DNA of 64,000 nucleotides, taken from assembly GCF_014268585.2 (NCBI RefSeq), contig NZ_CP077092.1:3968001-4032000 (forward strand). Direction: 5' to 3'. The notes beneath the pieces were generated by a model that made no database searches, was not told the DNA's origin, and was given only the letters and a program-made list of their open reading frames with translations. The stretch is from Pseudomonas iranensis. Its GTDB lineage: Bacteria; Pseudomonadota; Gammaproteobacteria; Pseudomonadales; Pseudomonadaceae. Position 1 is the stretch's first letter. Each line of letters starts with the position of its first letter. Below, piece by piece: positions 14,807 to 23,024 of this stretch. The translations under genes and the position numbers were made by a program.

Positions 14807-16180
14807 CTATATCAACCGCTCTATCTTCTGATGCTTCCACACCAATTTGTAATACAGGGTCTGCAAAATCAGCATCCCCAAATAGGCAACCGGGAACGCC
14901 ATCCACACACCCTGCAAACCGAACTGCCCGTCGAGCCAGTAAGCCGCCGGCAACTGCACGCCGACCACACAGATAATCGAAATGACCACCGGCACCAGGA
15001 CGGTGCCGCTGGCACGCATGATCCCGCCGATGATGGCCTGGAAGCCGAACACCAACAGGCTCCAGAGCATGATATGCAGCAGATGCTCGGCCATCGCCCG
15101 GGTCGAGTCCTCGGTCAGGAACAGACCCAGCAACCAGTGCGACAACCCATAACCTAAGACAATCAGGCCACCGGTCAGGCACACGTTGATCAAAAGCCCG
15201 GTGCGCAGGATCGGCCCCATTCGTTGCAGATCCCCAGCGCCGATCGCCTGAGCACCGAGGATCGACGCGGTGATCGCAATCGACAGCGCCGGAAACTGCA
15301 CATAATTGACGATCTGCGTTACTGCGCCATAGGCCGCTGTCGCTTGCGAGCCGTGCTGATTGACCAGTGCCAGGATCACCAGCTCCGATAACGACAGCAC
15401 GATCATCTGTACTCCGGTGGGCAGGCCGATGCGCAGGACCTTGCCGAGAATGACCCGATCCAGTCGCAGCGCGGCGAAGAACTCTCGATCCGGCGCCAGC
15501 GGATGGCCCTTGCGGATCAGCCGCCAGGCCAGCCACGCCATTGCCGACAGATTCCCCGCCAGCCCGGCATACGCCGCGCTCTGAATGCCCAATGGCGGCA
15601 AACCCAGCCAGCCGCGAATCAACGCCGGCGTCAGCGCCAGCCCCACGGCGGTGGAGACGATCAGCGCGAGCAGTGGCGACAGCGTATCGCTGACCCCACG
15701 CAGCAATTGGGTGAACAGCACGAATACCAGTAGCGATGGCAGAATCCACAACATGACGTGGGCATAGTCCACCGCATCGTCAAGCACATCCGCCGGCGTG
15801 CCCAACCCCGTCAGTGCCTGGCGCGCAAACACCGTGCCCAGCACCGCCGCGACCAAACCGATCAACACACCCAGCAGCAGCGTCGCTCCGGCAATCGCCT
15901 TGACCATGTGCGTCTCGCGCGCGCCCCACGCCTGGCCGATCAACACGCCTGCGCCAGCGCCGAGGCCGATGACCAGGGCGATGAAAAAGAACACGACCGG
16001 AAACATGCCGGACACTGCCGCCAGCGCTTGAGTGCCGAGCATCTGGCCAATGTAGATGCTGTTGACCGTCCCGGACATCGATTGCAGGAAGTTCGACAGC
16101 ACCATCGGCGCGAGAAACAGCAGATAGGTTTGCCAGAGCGGTTTGGCGAAGGGGGCGCTATGCATTGAATGGAGGTCCAT
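14807..16180 (-). CDS. MATE-family multidrug/Na+ efflux transporter
   Basis: A 457-residue inner-membrane protein with about 12 hydrophobic spans in two homologous halves. The MATE signature is present near the start (PMVLSNFLQSMSGTVNSIYIGQMLGTQALAAVSG) and in the second half (GLPTGVQMIVLSLSELVILALVNQHGSQATAAYGA). MATE pumps exchange cations for drugs or metabolites. I place the start at the ATG at 16180; the ATG at 16165 is also possible, since neither ribosome site is strong. It is divergent from the chorismate mutase gene. Confidence 0.9.
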   Translation of the reverse strand: MDLHSMHSAPFAKPLWQTYLLFLAPMVLSNFLQSMSGTVNSIYIGQMLGTQALAAVSGMFPVVFFFIALVIGLGAGAGVLIGQAWGARETHMVKAIAGATLLLGVLIGLVAAVLGTVFARQALTGLGTPADVLDDAVDYAHVMLWILPSLLVFVLFTQLLRGVSDTLSPLLALIVSTAVGLALTPALIRGWLGLPPLGIQSAAYAGLAGNLSAMAWLAWRLIRKGHPLAPDREFFAALRLDRVILGKVLRIGLPTGVQMIVLSLSELVILALVNQHGSQATAAYGAVTQIVNYVQFPALSIAITASILGAQAIGAGDLQRMGPILRTGLLINVCLTGGLIVLGYGLSHWLLGLFLTEDSTRAMAEHLLHIMLWSLLVFGFQAIIGGIMRASGTVLVPVVISIICVVGVQLPAAYWLDGQFGLQGVWMAFPVAYLGMLILQTLYYKLVWKHQKIERLI

Positions 16181-16364
16181 CTCGATGGCGGCAGGCCTGA
16201 TTGACGATAGCTTCGGTGAGTTGCGTGCAGCGTGCAATCAACATTTCCAGACGGTGTTGATTGTCTGTTTTGCATTTGTGTAAATGCCGTGCATCGCTTT
16301 GTGTCAGTGTTGCGGCTGTGGTAAATCAGCGACTCTGTCGACACGTACTATTGAGGCTCGGTTC

Positions 16365-16934
16365 ATGCGTAACGTTGCAAATTTTCTGCTTGGCTCCCTT
16401 CTCGCTCTGTCGGCCGCCTACACTCAGGCAGCCGCACCCGCAGCGGCGCCTGCTTCGTTGAAACCGCTACTGGCCACTTTAAATGAACGCCTGAGCATCG
16501 GTGATCTGGTTGCGTTGACCAAATGGGACAGCGGCAAGCCTATTCAGGACAGCCCGCGTGAGGCGCAGGTCATCGCCAATGCCCGAACTCTGGCCACCGA
16601 ACACAAAGTCGATCCGGACGACGTCGCGCAACTGATCGCCGCACAAATGGAAGCGAACAAACTGGTGCAATACGGTCTGCTCGCGCAATGGCAAGCGGCA
16701 GGTGCTGCACCGGACACACCGCGTCCGGATCTGGGCAAACAGATCCGCCCGCGCCTGGATGAACTGCAAAAGCGCTTGTTGCAGCAGTACGCCGCCTTCG
16801 CGCCCTATCGCCAGGATCCGAATTGCCCGGCATGGCTGGCCGATGTCCGCAACGGTCTGGCCGCCGATTCGCTGCATGACCTGGCGCTGATTCGTGCCAG
16901 CGGCGAGTTGTGCATCCGCGCGAAAGCGCTCTGA
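16365..16934 (+). CDS. Secreted (periplasmic) chorismate mutase, AroQ-gamma type
   Basis: A 189-residue exported protein. The signal peptide ends near residue 24 (SAAYTQAAAP). The all-helical mature domain includes LNERLSIGDLVALTKWDSGKPIQDSPREAQVI, with the conserved K-W-x-x-x-x-P-I-x-D-x-x-R-E pattern of the AroQ family, and later EANKLVQYGLLAQW. It converts chorismate to prephenate outside the cytoplasm; the physiological reason in pseudomonads is debated. GAGG lies about nine bases before ATG 16365. No partner cyclohexadienyl dehydratase gene is adjacent. Confidence 0.88.
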   Translation: MRNVANFLLGSLLALSAAYTQAAAPAAAPASLKPLLATLNERLSIGDLVALTKWDSGKPIQDSPREAQVIANARTLATEHKVDPDDVAQLIAAQMEANKLVQYGLLAQWQAAGAAPDTPRPDLGKQIRPRLDELQKRLLQQYAAFAPYRQDPNCPAWLADVRNGLAADSLHDLALIRASGELCIRAKAL

Positions 16935-17058
16935 ATCACCGCTCCTGGCAAACATCATCGGCGTCGATGTTCACCATCATGTCAATGAAGTTCTCATAAA
17001 AACTGCGCGGCGTAACATCGGTTCCAGACAAACAAACAACTTTCTGGAGCACACGATC

Positions 17059-17538
17059 ATGAAACGCCAAACCCTTCTCGGCATCGCTTTCTCGGTTTTC
17101 GCAATTAACGCTTTTGCAGTAACGCCTGCTCACACCCTGGTCGCTGAAGGCGGCTCGGACAAGCTGATCGAAAGCCGTCTGGCTGAAGGTGGTTCAGATC
17201 GTCTGATCGAACGCCGCGTTGCCGAAGGTGGTTCGGATCGTCTGCTCGAACGCCGCGTTGCCGAAGGTGGTTCGGATCGTCTGATCGAACGCCGCGTTGC
17301 CGAAGGTGGTTCTGATCGCTTGATCGAACGCCGTGTTGCCGAGGGTGGTTCTGATCGCTTGATCGAACGCCGTGTTGCCGAGGGTGGCTCGGATCGTCTG
17401 CTCGAACGCCGCGTTGCTGAAGGTGGCTCTGATCGTCTGATCGAACGCCGCGTCGCTGAAGGTGGCTCTGATCGTCTGATCCAGCGCCGCGTCGCTGAAG
17501 GTGGCTCTGATCGTCTGATCGAACGCCGCGTTGCATGA
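17059..17538 (+). CDS. Exported tandem-repeat protein, ten 13-residue repeats
   Basis: A 159-residue protein. A signal peptide (MKRQTLLGIAFSVFAINAFA) is followed by a seven-residue linker and ten perfectly phased copies of VAEGGSDRLIERR, plus a final VA. Variation is small: K for R and S for R in repeat 1, L for V at the start of repeat 2, LL for LI in repeats 3 and 7, and Q for E in repeat 9. Most DNA differences between the 39-base units are synonymous. TGGAGC lies about nine bases before the ATG. Each repeat is strongly charged (Glu, Asp, Arg). I recognise no catalytic domain. It probably sits in the periplasm or outside the cell; the role is unknown. Confidence 0.8.
   Translation: MKRQTLLGIAFSVFAINAFAVTPAHTLVAEGGSDKLIESRLAEGGSDRLIERRVAEGGSDRLLERRVAEGGSDRLIERRVAEGGSDRLIERRVAEGGSDRLIERRVAEGGSDRLLERRVAEGGSDRLIERRVAEGGSDRLIQRRVAEGGSDRLIERRVA
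17137..17532 (+). repeat. 39-base tandem repeat array
   Basis: Ten in-phase units of 39 bases (13 codons) encode the repeat protein. Units differ mainly at third codon positions. There are no spacers of foreign sequence, so it is not a CRISPR array. Unit number is likely to vary between strains by slippage or recombination. Confidence 0.9.
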
Positions 17539-17567
17539 ATCTACTGCATGACCGCGCAACACCCATG

Positions 17568-17599
17568 AAAAAGCCCGGCCTGATCAGTCGGGCTTTTTT
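17568..17599. terminator. Bidirectional rho-independent terminator
   Basis: AAAAAGCCCG (17568-17577) pairs with CGGGCTTTTT, ending in six T at 17594-17599. It lies between the repeat-protein gene and the convergent lipoprotein gene. Confidence 0.9.
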
Positions 17600-17614
17600 G
17601 CATTCAGCCGTCGC

Positions 17615-17950
17615 TTATTGCGCGGTTTTCAGCTTGACCACGTCACCGGAGATGGTGGTGGTGTAGCCGGTCAGAACCCAGGCCCAAAACCAGTTTTCCT
17701 GAACCTGCGTGTTGATCATTGCATCGCCGCCCTTGGCTTGGATGGCCGCGTTTTGCGCGCGCACAAATCGGCTGTTCTGGCGGATCGGGATAATGCCAAA
17801 CAGCAGCAGGCCGGTGGCCGATGCTTCGCTGTGGCCAACCACGGTGTATTGGTTGCTGTCGTAATGGGCGGTTTTCATCGGGGCGCCGGTGCAACCTGCC
17901 AGAACCACACCGAACAGTGCGGCGGCGACTACTTTGCTGAGGTATTTCAC
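17615..17950 (-). CDS. Small lipoprotein of unknown function
   Basis: A 111-residue outer- or inner-membrane lipoprotein. A GTG start at 17950 with GGAG eight bases upstream gives a lipoprotein signal peptide ending LAGC, with lipidated C20. The mature part includes GLLLFGIIPIRQNSRFVRAQNAAIQAKGGDAMINTQVQENW and a C-terminal YTTTISGDVVKL. The order (GLLLFG, a helix with A-A-I-x-A-K-G-G, then a final strand YTT) resembles TRL-like lipoproteins, but this is tentative. The open frame extends far upstream without a start context, so the GTG start is preferred. Confidence 0.75.
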   Translation of the reverse strand: MKYLSKVVAAALFGVVLAGCTGAPMKTAHYDSNQYTVVGHSEASATGLLLFGIIPIRQNSRFVRAQNAAIQAKGGDAMINTQVQENWFWAWVLTGYTTTISGDVVKLKTAQ

Positions 17951-18127
17951 AGTAAAACTCCATGGGGAAACGCCCGGGATCCGTCTCTCGGGCGGCGCGC
18001 ATTCTAAACAAAATGATGGCTCATTGGCATCAATCTTCTTTGTATTTACTTGAACCCGTTCGCTGGCCCGCCGTCGGCGATGTCGCATACCATGGCGCCA
18101 CTTCAATAAAGACAGACACCCGCCTCC

Positions 18128-19783
18128 ATGTTCAAAGCCAGTCTGCGTAGCCATCTCACCCTGTGGTTCGGCGGTTTGTCCCTGCTGACGTTATTGAGCG
18201 TCGGCTTTTATGTCGGTCACATCGCCACCGAACAAATGAAACAGGCCAGCGGCAACGCGTTGCTGAACACGGCGCGCGCGGCGGCGACGCTATTGGGCGA
18301 ACAACTGCGCGAACGGCAGCTAGAGGTTTACCTGCTCAGTCGCGCGCCGCATCTGGAGCGCGGTGATCTGGACAATCCAGCCATCCTCAAGTCGATGCAG
18401 TTACGCACCCAGGCGCGCGCCGAATATGCGTGGATGGGCGTCACCGACGCCCAGGGCAACGTTCGCCAGGCGGTCAATGATCTGCTGATCGGTCAATCGG
18501 TGCAGAAACGCCCATGGTTCCAGATCGGCCTGCGCCGGCAATACACCGGCGATCCCCACGAAGCAGTGTTGCTGGCCAAGTTGTTGCCGGGCCTGCCCAA
18601 TGGCGAGCCGCTGCGCTTCATCGATTTCGCCGCGCCAATCCACAACGCCGAAGGGCAGGTGATTGGCGTGTTGGGCGCACATGCACACTGGAGTTGGGTG
18701 ACGCGCATCGTCGAGTCGGCAGCGTTTTCCCACAAAAACTCGGCGCCGGATATCCAGGCGCTGATTGTCGACCACGATGGCAAGGTGCTCTACCCCGAAG
18801 CGCTGATGGGCCAACAACTGGCGATCGGCGATTCGGTATTGCCGGGCTGGACAGCGGCCAACGGTTACCTGACCAGCATGGTCACCGTGCCGACGCCATC
18901 GGGCACGGCGCTGTCATGGTCGATCGCCATTCGCCAGCCATTGGAGACTGCGCTGCAACCGGCGCGCACGCTGCAATATGAACTGTTGATACTCGGCGTT
19001 TTCGCCGCCATCGTTTTCGGTCTCGTGGCTTATTATCTGGCGCTGTACCTGAGCCGGCCGATCGAACAACTGGCACGCTCGGCCAAACAAGTGCAAAACA
19101 ACCAGGCCGGCGCACAGTTCCAGCTCCAGCATCCGGTGCTGGAAATCGCCCAGCTCGGCCAGTCCATCGACGCAATGACGCAGTCACTGCTCGGCAAGGA
19201 GCGCGAACTGCAAGAAGCCAACGCGTCGCTGGAAGCCACCGTGGCGCAACGCACCGCCGCACTCACCGAGGCCAACGCCGAGCTGCTGAGCCTGGCCACT
19301 CACGACGGCCTGACCGGCGTTTACAACCGCCGCCGGTTTGACGAAAAAATCACCGAGTATTCGCTGCTGTCCCGACGCACCGGACGCCCGTTTGCCCTGC
19401 TGCTGATCGATGCCGACCACTTCAAACGCATCAATGACAGCCACGGCCACGCGGTCGGTGACGAGGTCCTGCAACAACTGGCGACCTTGATCCAGAACAG
19501 CGTACGCAGCACCGATTTCGTCGCCCGCTACGGCGGCGAAGAGTTCGCCGTACTGCTGCCGGAAGTCGCGCAACCCGACACCCCGGAAGTCGTTGCCGAA
19601 AAGATTCGCGTAGCGGTGGCCGAAGCGCAGTTTCCCGGCGTCGGCAACGTCACGGTGAGTATCGGTCTCGCCCTGGCAGATCCGGCCGACAACAACCACA
19701 CCGCCCTGATCAAACGCGCCGATCAGCAGCTGTATCAGGCGAAAGCTGCGGGGCGCAATCAGGTTGCGTTTCATGCCCACTGA
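18128..19783 (+). CDS. Membrane diguanylate cyclase (Cache-HAMP-GGDEF)
   Basis: A 551-residue protein that makes cyclic di-GMP. A membrane span at about 10-32, a periplasmic dCache-type sensor (about 35-280), a second span (about 283-307), a HAMP domain and coiled coil lead to the GGDEF domain. The active site is GGEEF at 469-473. An RSTD inhibitory-site motif stands five residues before it, so product feedback is expected. LIDADHFKRINDSHGHAVGDEVL contains the metal and guanine-binding residues, and all required positions look intact. The sensed ligand is unknown; dCache domains often bind amino acids or organic acids. Confidence 0.93.
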   Translation: MFKASLRSHLTLWFGGLSLLTLLSVGFYVGHIATEQMKQASGNALLNTARAAATLLGEQLRERQLEVYLLSRAPHLERGDLDNPAILKSMQLRTQARAEYAWMGVTDAQGNVRQAVNDLLIGQSVQKRPWFQIGLRRQYTGDPHEAVLLAKLLPGLPNGEPLRFIDFAAPIHNAEGQVIGVLGAHAHWSWVTRIVESAAFSHKNSAPDIQALIVDHDGKVLYPEALMGQQLAIGDSVLPGWTAANGYLTSMVTVPTPSGTALSWSIAIRQPLETALQPARTLQYELLILGVFAAIVFGLVAYYLALYLSRPIEQLARSAKQVQNNQAGAQFQLQHPVLEIAQLGQSIDAMTQSLLGKERELQEANASLEATVAQRTAALTEANAELLSLATHDGLTGVYNRRRFDEKITEYSLLSRRTGRPFALLLIDADHFKRINDSHGHAVGDEVLQQLATLIQNSVRSTDFVARYGGEEFAVLLPEVAQPDTPEVVAEKIRVAVAEAQFPGVGNVTVSIGLALADPADNNHTALIKRADQQLYQAKAAGRNQVAFHAH

Positions 19784-19821
19784 CACCGACGTATATCAAC
19801 CAGAAACAGGTCGGCCCGCAG

Positions 19822-19850
19822 CCGCCATCGCTGGCAAGCCAGCTCCCACA
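19822..19850. repeat. Single REP unit, family B
   Basis: The unit CCGCCATCGCTGGCAAGCCA followed by GCTCCCACA is the complement of the unit at 57536. It has no inverted partner of its own family here; a family A unit in the same orientation follows 40 bases later. Confidence 0.8.
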
Positions 19851-19891
19851 GGGATGGGGTAAAAGCGGAAATTTGGGTCGGCCGGAGAACC

Positions 19892-19917
19892 GCTTTCGCG
19901 AGCAGGCTCGCTCCCAC
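19892..19917. repeat. Single REP unit, family A
   Basis: GCTTTCGCGAGCAGGCTCGC plus TCCCAC, identical to the right-hand unit of the REP pair at 8591-8678 but without a mate. Confidence 0.85.
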
Positions 19918-19944
19918 AGAAAAGCAAAGCAGCGAAGCCGCCCC

Positions 19945-20258
19945 ACTCAACAATGAGCGTTAGCTCGAGTGCTTTTGATCTTGATCCACCGGCGACGTCG
20001 GAAGGCTGAGCGAAGGGATTGATCCGGGCGTGGGAGCGCAGCGACCGTTCGACGCAGTCGAACACAGCGGAAGGAGGTGCAGCGAAGCAAACCGTAGCCG
20101 CTGCGCCCGGATCAGTCCCGCAGCGAAGGAACCCGAGCCTGCGAGGGCCGAACGCAGGAGCAAGCGTTTTTTTGCTTACTTTTTTTAGGCGTTTGTAAAA
20201 AAAGTGAGTCGCCGTAAGGGCGAAACCCTAAGCAGCCGTTACCGCAGCAATGGATATG
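19945..20258. repeat. Large intergenic repeat F, copy 1 (with insertion)
   Basis: Starts ACTCAACAATGAGCGTTAGC and ends ACCGCAGCAATGGATAT. It matches the element at 49917-50142 over most of its length. Both end with a long stem (here TTACTTTTTTT against AAAAAAAGTGA) followed by the small hairpin TCGCC-GTAA-GGGCGA. This copy carries about 92 extra bases (about 20026-20116) bounded by ATCCGGGCG and CGCCCGGAT. Confidence 0.8.
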
Positions 20259-20288
20259 TACTGAGTTAGCCGGAAAACCATCGCCCGA

Positions 20289-20666
20289 CTAGGGCTCGGC
20301 ACTGAACATCTGCAGATAAGCCAACAAATTATTCAACTTCTCCTCATCACTCAGCCCCCAGAAAATCATCCGCGTCCCCGGCACCACACCTTTCGGATCC
20401 TCGAGATAAGCCTTCAACGTCGCCCGATCCCAGGTAATCCCCGAGTTCTTCATCGCATCGGAATAAACATAATTGGCCGAAGTCCCCGCAGCCCGGCCAA
20501 TGATGCCGTTCAACTGCGGACCAAACCCCGAACGAGCCGACTCGCCAACCTGATGGCAACCGCCGCACAGACGCGGGAAGATTTTCGCCCCGGCCTCAGG
20601 ATCGCCCTCAGCCTGTGCACTGGCGCTGAAGATCAAGGCGAGAAACAGTGTCGTGGTGAATTTCAT
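20289..20666 (-). CDS. Class I c-type cytochrome
   Basis: A 125-residue periplasmic monohaem cytochrome. The signal peptide (MKFTTTLFLALIFSASAQA) is removed before EGDPEAG. The haem attachment motif is CGGCH at 34-38, and the likely sixth ligand Met is in PGTRMIFWGL. The spacing and NYVYSDAMKNSGITWDRATLKAYLEDP resemble mitochondrial-type soluble cytochromes (cytochrome c2/c550 group). It transfers electrons in the periplasm; the partner is unknown. The start at ATG 20666 is chosen because the signal peptide begins there. Confidence 0.9.
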   Translation of the reverse strand: MKFTTTLFLALIFSASAQAEGDPEAGAKIFPRLCGGCHQVGESARSGFGPQLNGIIGRAAGTSANYVYSDAMKNSGITWDRATLKAYLEDPKGVVPGTRMIFWGLSDEEKLNNLLAYLQMFSAEP

Positions 20667-20706
20667 TGAACAGTCCAAACCTGACTTTGCATGGCGTGGG
20701 CGCAGT

Positions 20707-22053
20707 TTACAGATAAGCGCCGATGATCGTTCTGACGGTGATCAACGCCTGACGCAACACGTGCATGTCCACCGAGCCGAGAGCCAGACGAATCGCATGG
20801 GGCGTAGGGGCCGACAGCGAAAACGGCTCGGCGCTGGTGACGGAAATCTGCTGCTGCATCAACTCGACCACGATCTGATCGGCACGCACATCTTCGGGCA
20901 GCGGCAGCCACAGAAAATACGAAGCCGGATGAGCAATGTAGCGCAGCCCTTTCAGCACCTCGGCGGCCAAGGCCTGTCGCGCCGTAGCATCACGACGTTT
21001 CTGCGCCTCAAGCACGGTGACGGTGCCATCGTCGAGCCAGCCGCACGCGATGGCGGTCATCACCCCAGGCGTGTTCCATGTCGTCGCACGAACGATTCGC
21101 TCCAGTGCGGGCACTTGAAGCAGCGGCGCGGCAATGAAGCCGACCCGCAATCCGGTGGCGATGTTTTTCGACAGGCCCGATACGTAAAACGTCCGTTCCG
21201 GTGCCAGTTCAATCAACGGACATGGCGGGTTTTCGACCAGAAACGCGTAGGCAGCGTCTTCAATGATTGTCAGATCGTGCCGCCGGGCAATCGCCACCAA
21301 TTGCTCGCGCTGTTCCAGTGGCATGACCCAGCCCAGCGGGTTGTGCAGCGTCGGCATGCTGTATACGGCGCGCACTGCACGCTGGCGGCAGAGTCTGTCC
21401 AGTGCCGGCAAATCCGGGCCGTGCTCCGTCATCGGGATCGCCAGCACTTCCAGATGCAGCGCGTCGGCCAGCACCTTGAATCCCGAATAGGTCAGCGCAT
21501 CGGCGGCGATCACATCGCCGGGTTTGAGCAGGGCCATCAGCGTCACCGCCAAACCTTGCTGAGCGCCATTGACGACCAGCACTTGGTCGGCTTCAACCGC
21601 CACGCCGCGTGTCGACAAATGTCGCGCCACCGAGGCGCGTTCGTGGGCACGTCCGGCGTGGGGTTGATAACGCAGCAGTGCTTCCAGATCACCGCACAAC
21701 GCCAGTTGGCGCAACGCCGTGCGCAACAGTTCAGCCTGACCTGGCAACGAGGGATAGTTGAAATTCAGGTCGATCATGCCGACCGCCACGTCTTTCTGAT
21801 CGATGCCCTGCCCCGGCGCCAGCGACGTTTCCCGAACAAACGTGCCGCGTCCGGCTTCGCCACTGACCAGGCCCATCGCTTCAAGCTCCGCATAAACCCG
21901 TGAAGCGGTAACCAGCGCCAGACCTTCCTGGCTCGCCAGCTGCCGATGCGTTGGCAGTCGCGTGCCCGGCGCCAATCGTCCGCCACGAATGTCTGCCGCA
22001 TAGCGATCAACCAGGGTCTTGTAACGGGAACGCGGCATGTCGGCTGTATCCAT
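20707..22053 (-). CDS. MocR-type GntR regulator with aminotransferase domain
   Basis: A 448-residue fusion. The N-terminal GntR winged helix (about 1-75) shows RLAPGTRLPTHRQLASQEGLALVTASRVYAELEAMGLV. The PLP-dependent fold-type I domain (about 90-445) shows NGAQQGLAVTLMALLKPGD, SMPTLHNPLGW and the PLP-lysine region YVSGLSKNIATGLRVGF. MocR proteins use PLP or an amino compound as effector rather than for catalysis. It is divergent from an EamA exporter 74 bases away and probably regulates it. The start at 22053 (MDTADMPRSRYKTL) aligns with the family start. Confidence 0.9.
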   Translation of the reverse strand: MDTADMPRSRYKTLVDRYAADIRGGRLAPGTRLPTHRQLASQEGLALVTASRVYAELEAMGLVSGEAGRGTFVRETSLAPGQGIDQKDVAVGMIDLNFNYPSLPGQAELLRTALRQLALCGDLEALLRYQPHAGRAHERASVARHLSTRGVAVEADQVLVVNGAQQGLAVTLMALLKPGDVIAADALTYSGFKVLADALHLEVLAIPMTEHGPDLPALDRLCRQRAVRAVYSMPTLHNPLGWVMPLEQREQLVAIARRHDLTIIEDAAYAFLVENPPCPLIELAPERTFYVSGLSKNIATGLRVGFIAAPLLQVPALERIVRATTWNTPGVMTAIACGWLDDGTVTVLEAQKRRDATARQALAAEVLKGLRYIAHPASYFLWLPLPEDVRADQIVVELMQQQISVTSAEPFSLSAPTPHAIRLALGSVDMHVLRQALITVRTIIGAYL

Positions 22054-22127
22054 GACAATTTTTTGATTGTGCTGATTCTCCGCCCTAGGATCACGGCGAC
22101 ACAAGCCAATTTTTGAGCGCGACCGAC

Positions 22128-23021
22128 ATGCACACAACATCGACCGCGGCCCACCCGGCACTGGAAAAAACCAGTGGCTGGATCAACGGTTTTATCGGCG
22201 TGCTGATTTTCAGCGGTTCGCTGCCGGCCACACGTTTGGCGGTGCTGGAATTCGATCCGGTGTTTCTGACCGTGGTGCGAGCAGCGATCGCCGGCGCACT
22301 GGCCGTCGGACTTCTGCTGTTGTTCAAACAGCGGCGACCGGCGCATCATCAGTGGCTGTCGCTGTTGATCGTGGCGCTGGGCGTGGTGTTGGGTTTTCCG
22401 CTGCTGACTGCGTTGGCATTGCAGCACGTAACGTCAGCGCATTCGATTGTGTTTGTAGGATTGCTGCCGCTGGCCACGGCGATATTTGCCGTGTTGCGTG
22501 GCGGTGAGCGGCCACGGCCGGTGTTCTGGATCTTCTCGATCCTGGGCAGTGCGCTGGTGGTGGGCTTTGCCCTGTCCCAAGGCTTGAGCGCCTCGCCCAC
22601 CGGGGATCTGCTGATGCTCGCGGCGATCCTGGCCTGCGGCCTCGGTTACGCCGAAGGCGCGAAACTGTCGCGCAGCCTCGGCGGCTGGCAGGTGATCTGC
22701 TGGGCGCTGCTGTTGTCATTACCGCTGATGGCGCTGCTGAGCCTGTGGCTGGCGCCCGCCTCGTTTGCCAACATCAGCGTGTCGGCGTGGCTGTGCCTGG
22801 GATATGTGTCGTTGTTCAGCATGCTGATCGGCTTCGTGTTCTGGTACCGCGGCCTGGCTCAGGGCGGGATCGCCGCGGTCGGGCAGCTGCAGCTGCTGCA
22901 ACCGTTTTTTGGTCTGGCACTGGCGGCGACATTGCTGCATGAGCAGGTCAGTGTCGGCATGCTCGGCGTCACGCTGGGGGTGATTCTTTGCGTGGCCGGA
23001 GCGAAAAAATTCTCCAGGTAA
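22128..23021 (+). CDS. EamA/DMT-family exporter
   Basis: A 297-residue inner-membrane protein with ten hydrophobic spans in two EamA repeats. FSGSLPATRLAVLEFDPVFLTVVRAAIAGAL and LALQHVTSAHSIVFVGLLPLATAIFAVL belong to the first repeat; GGIAAVGQLQLLQPFFGLALAATLLHEQV belongs to the second. The family exports amino acids and other metabolites. The start is ATG 22128; an in-frame TTG five codons upstream is less likely. Pairing with a MocR regulator suggests the substrate or its precursor is an amino compound, which is inference. Confidence 0.9.
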   Translation: MHTTSTAAHPALEKTSGWINGFIGVLIFSGSLPATRLAVLEFDPVFLTVVRAAIAGALAVGLLLLFKQRRPAHHQWLSLLIVALGVVLGFPLLTALALQHVTSAHSIVFVGLLPLATAIFAVLRGGERPRPVFWIFSILGSALVVGFALSQGLSASPTGDLLMLAAILACGLGYAEGAKLSRSLGGWQVICWALLLSLPLMALLSLWLAPASFANISVSAWLCLGYVSLFSMLIGFVFWYRGLAQGGIAAVGQLQLLQPFFGLALAATLLHEQVSVGMLGVTLGVILCVAGAKKFSR

Positions 23022-23024
23022 TGT

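Larger units (their letters stand above)
19784..20288. other. Gene-free region filled by repeats
   Basis: About 500 bases without a credible gene. It holds two REP units in the same orientation (19822-19850 and 19892-19917) and the large intergenic repeat at 19945-20258. Several short open frames on the minus strand are by-products of the repeat. Confidence 0.75.

Noticed and set aside
17137..17532. Possible CRISPR-like array (regular 39-base period)
   Set aside because: Units are directly adjacent, without unique spacers, and no cas genes are nearby.
17105..17566. 153- and 122-codon minus-strand frames across the tandem repeats
   Set aside because: A 39-base repeat keeps all frames open if one unit is open. 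The plus frame has a signal peptide, a ribosome site and synonymous variation; the minus frames have none.
19771..20163. Several 60-90 codon minus-strand frames, and similar ones near 49932
   Set aside because: They lie inside multi-copy intergenic repeats and change frame between copies.
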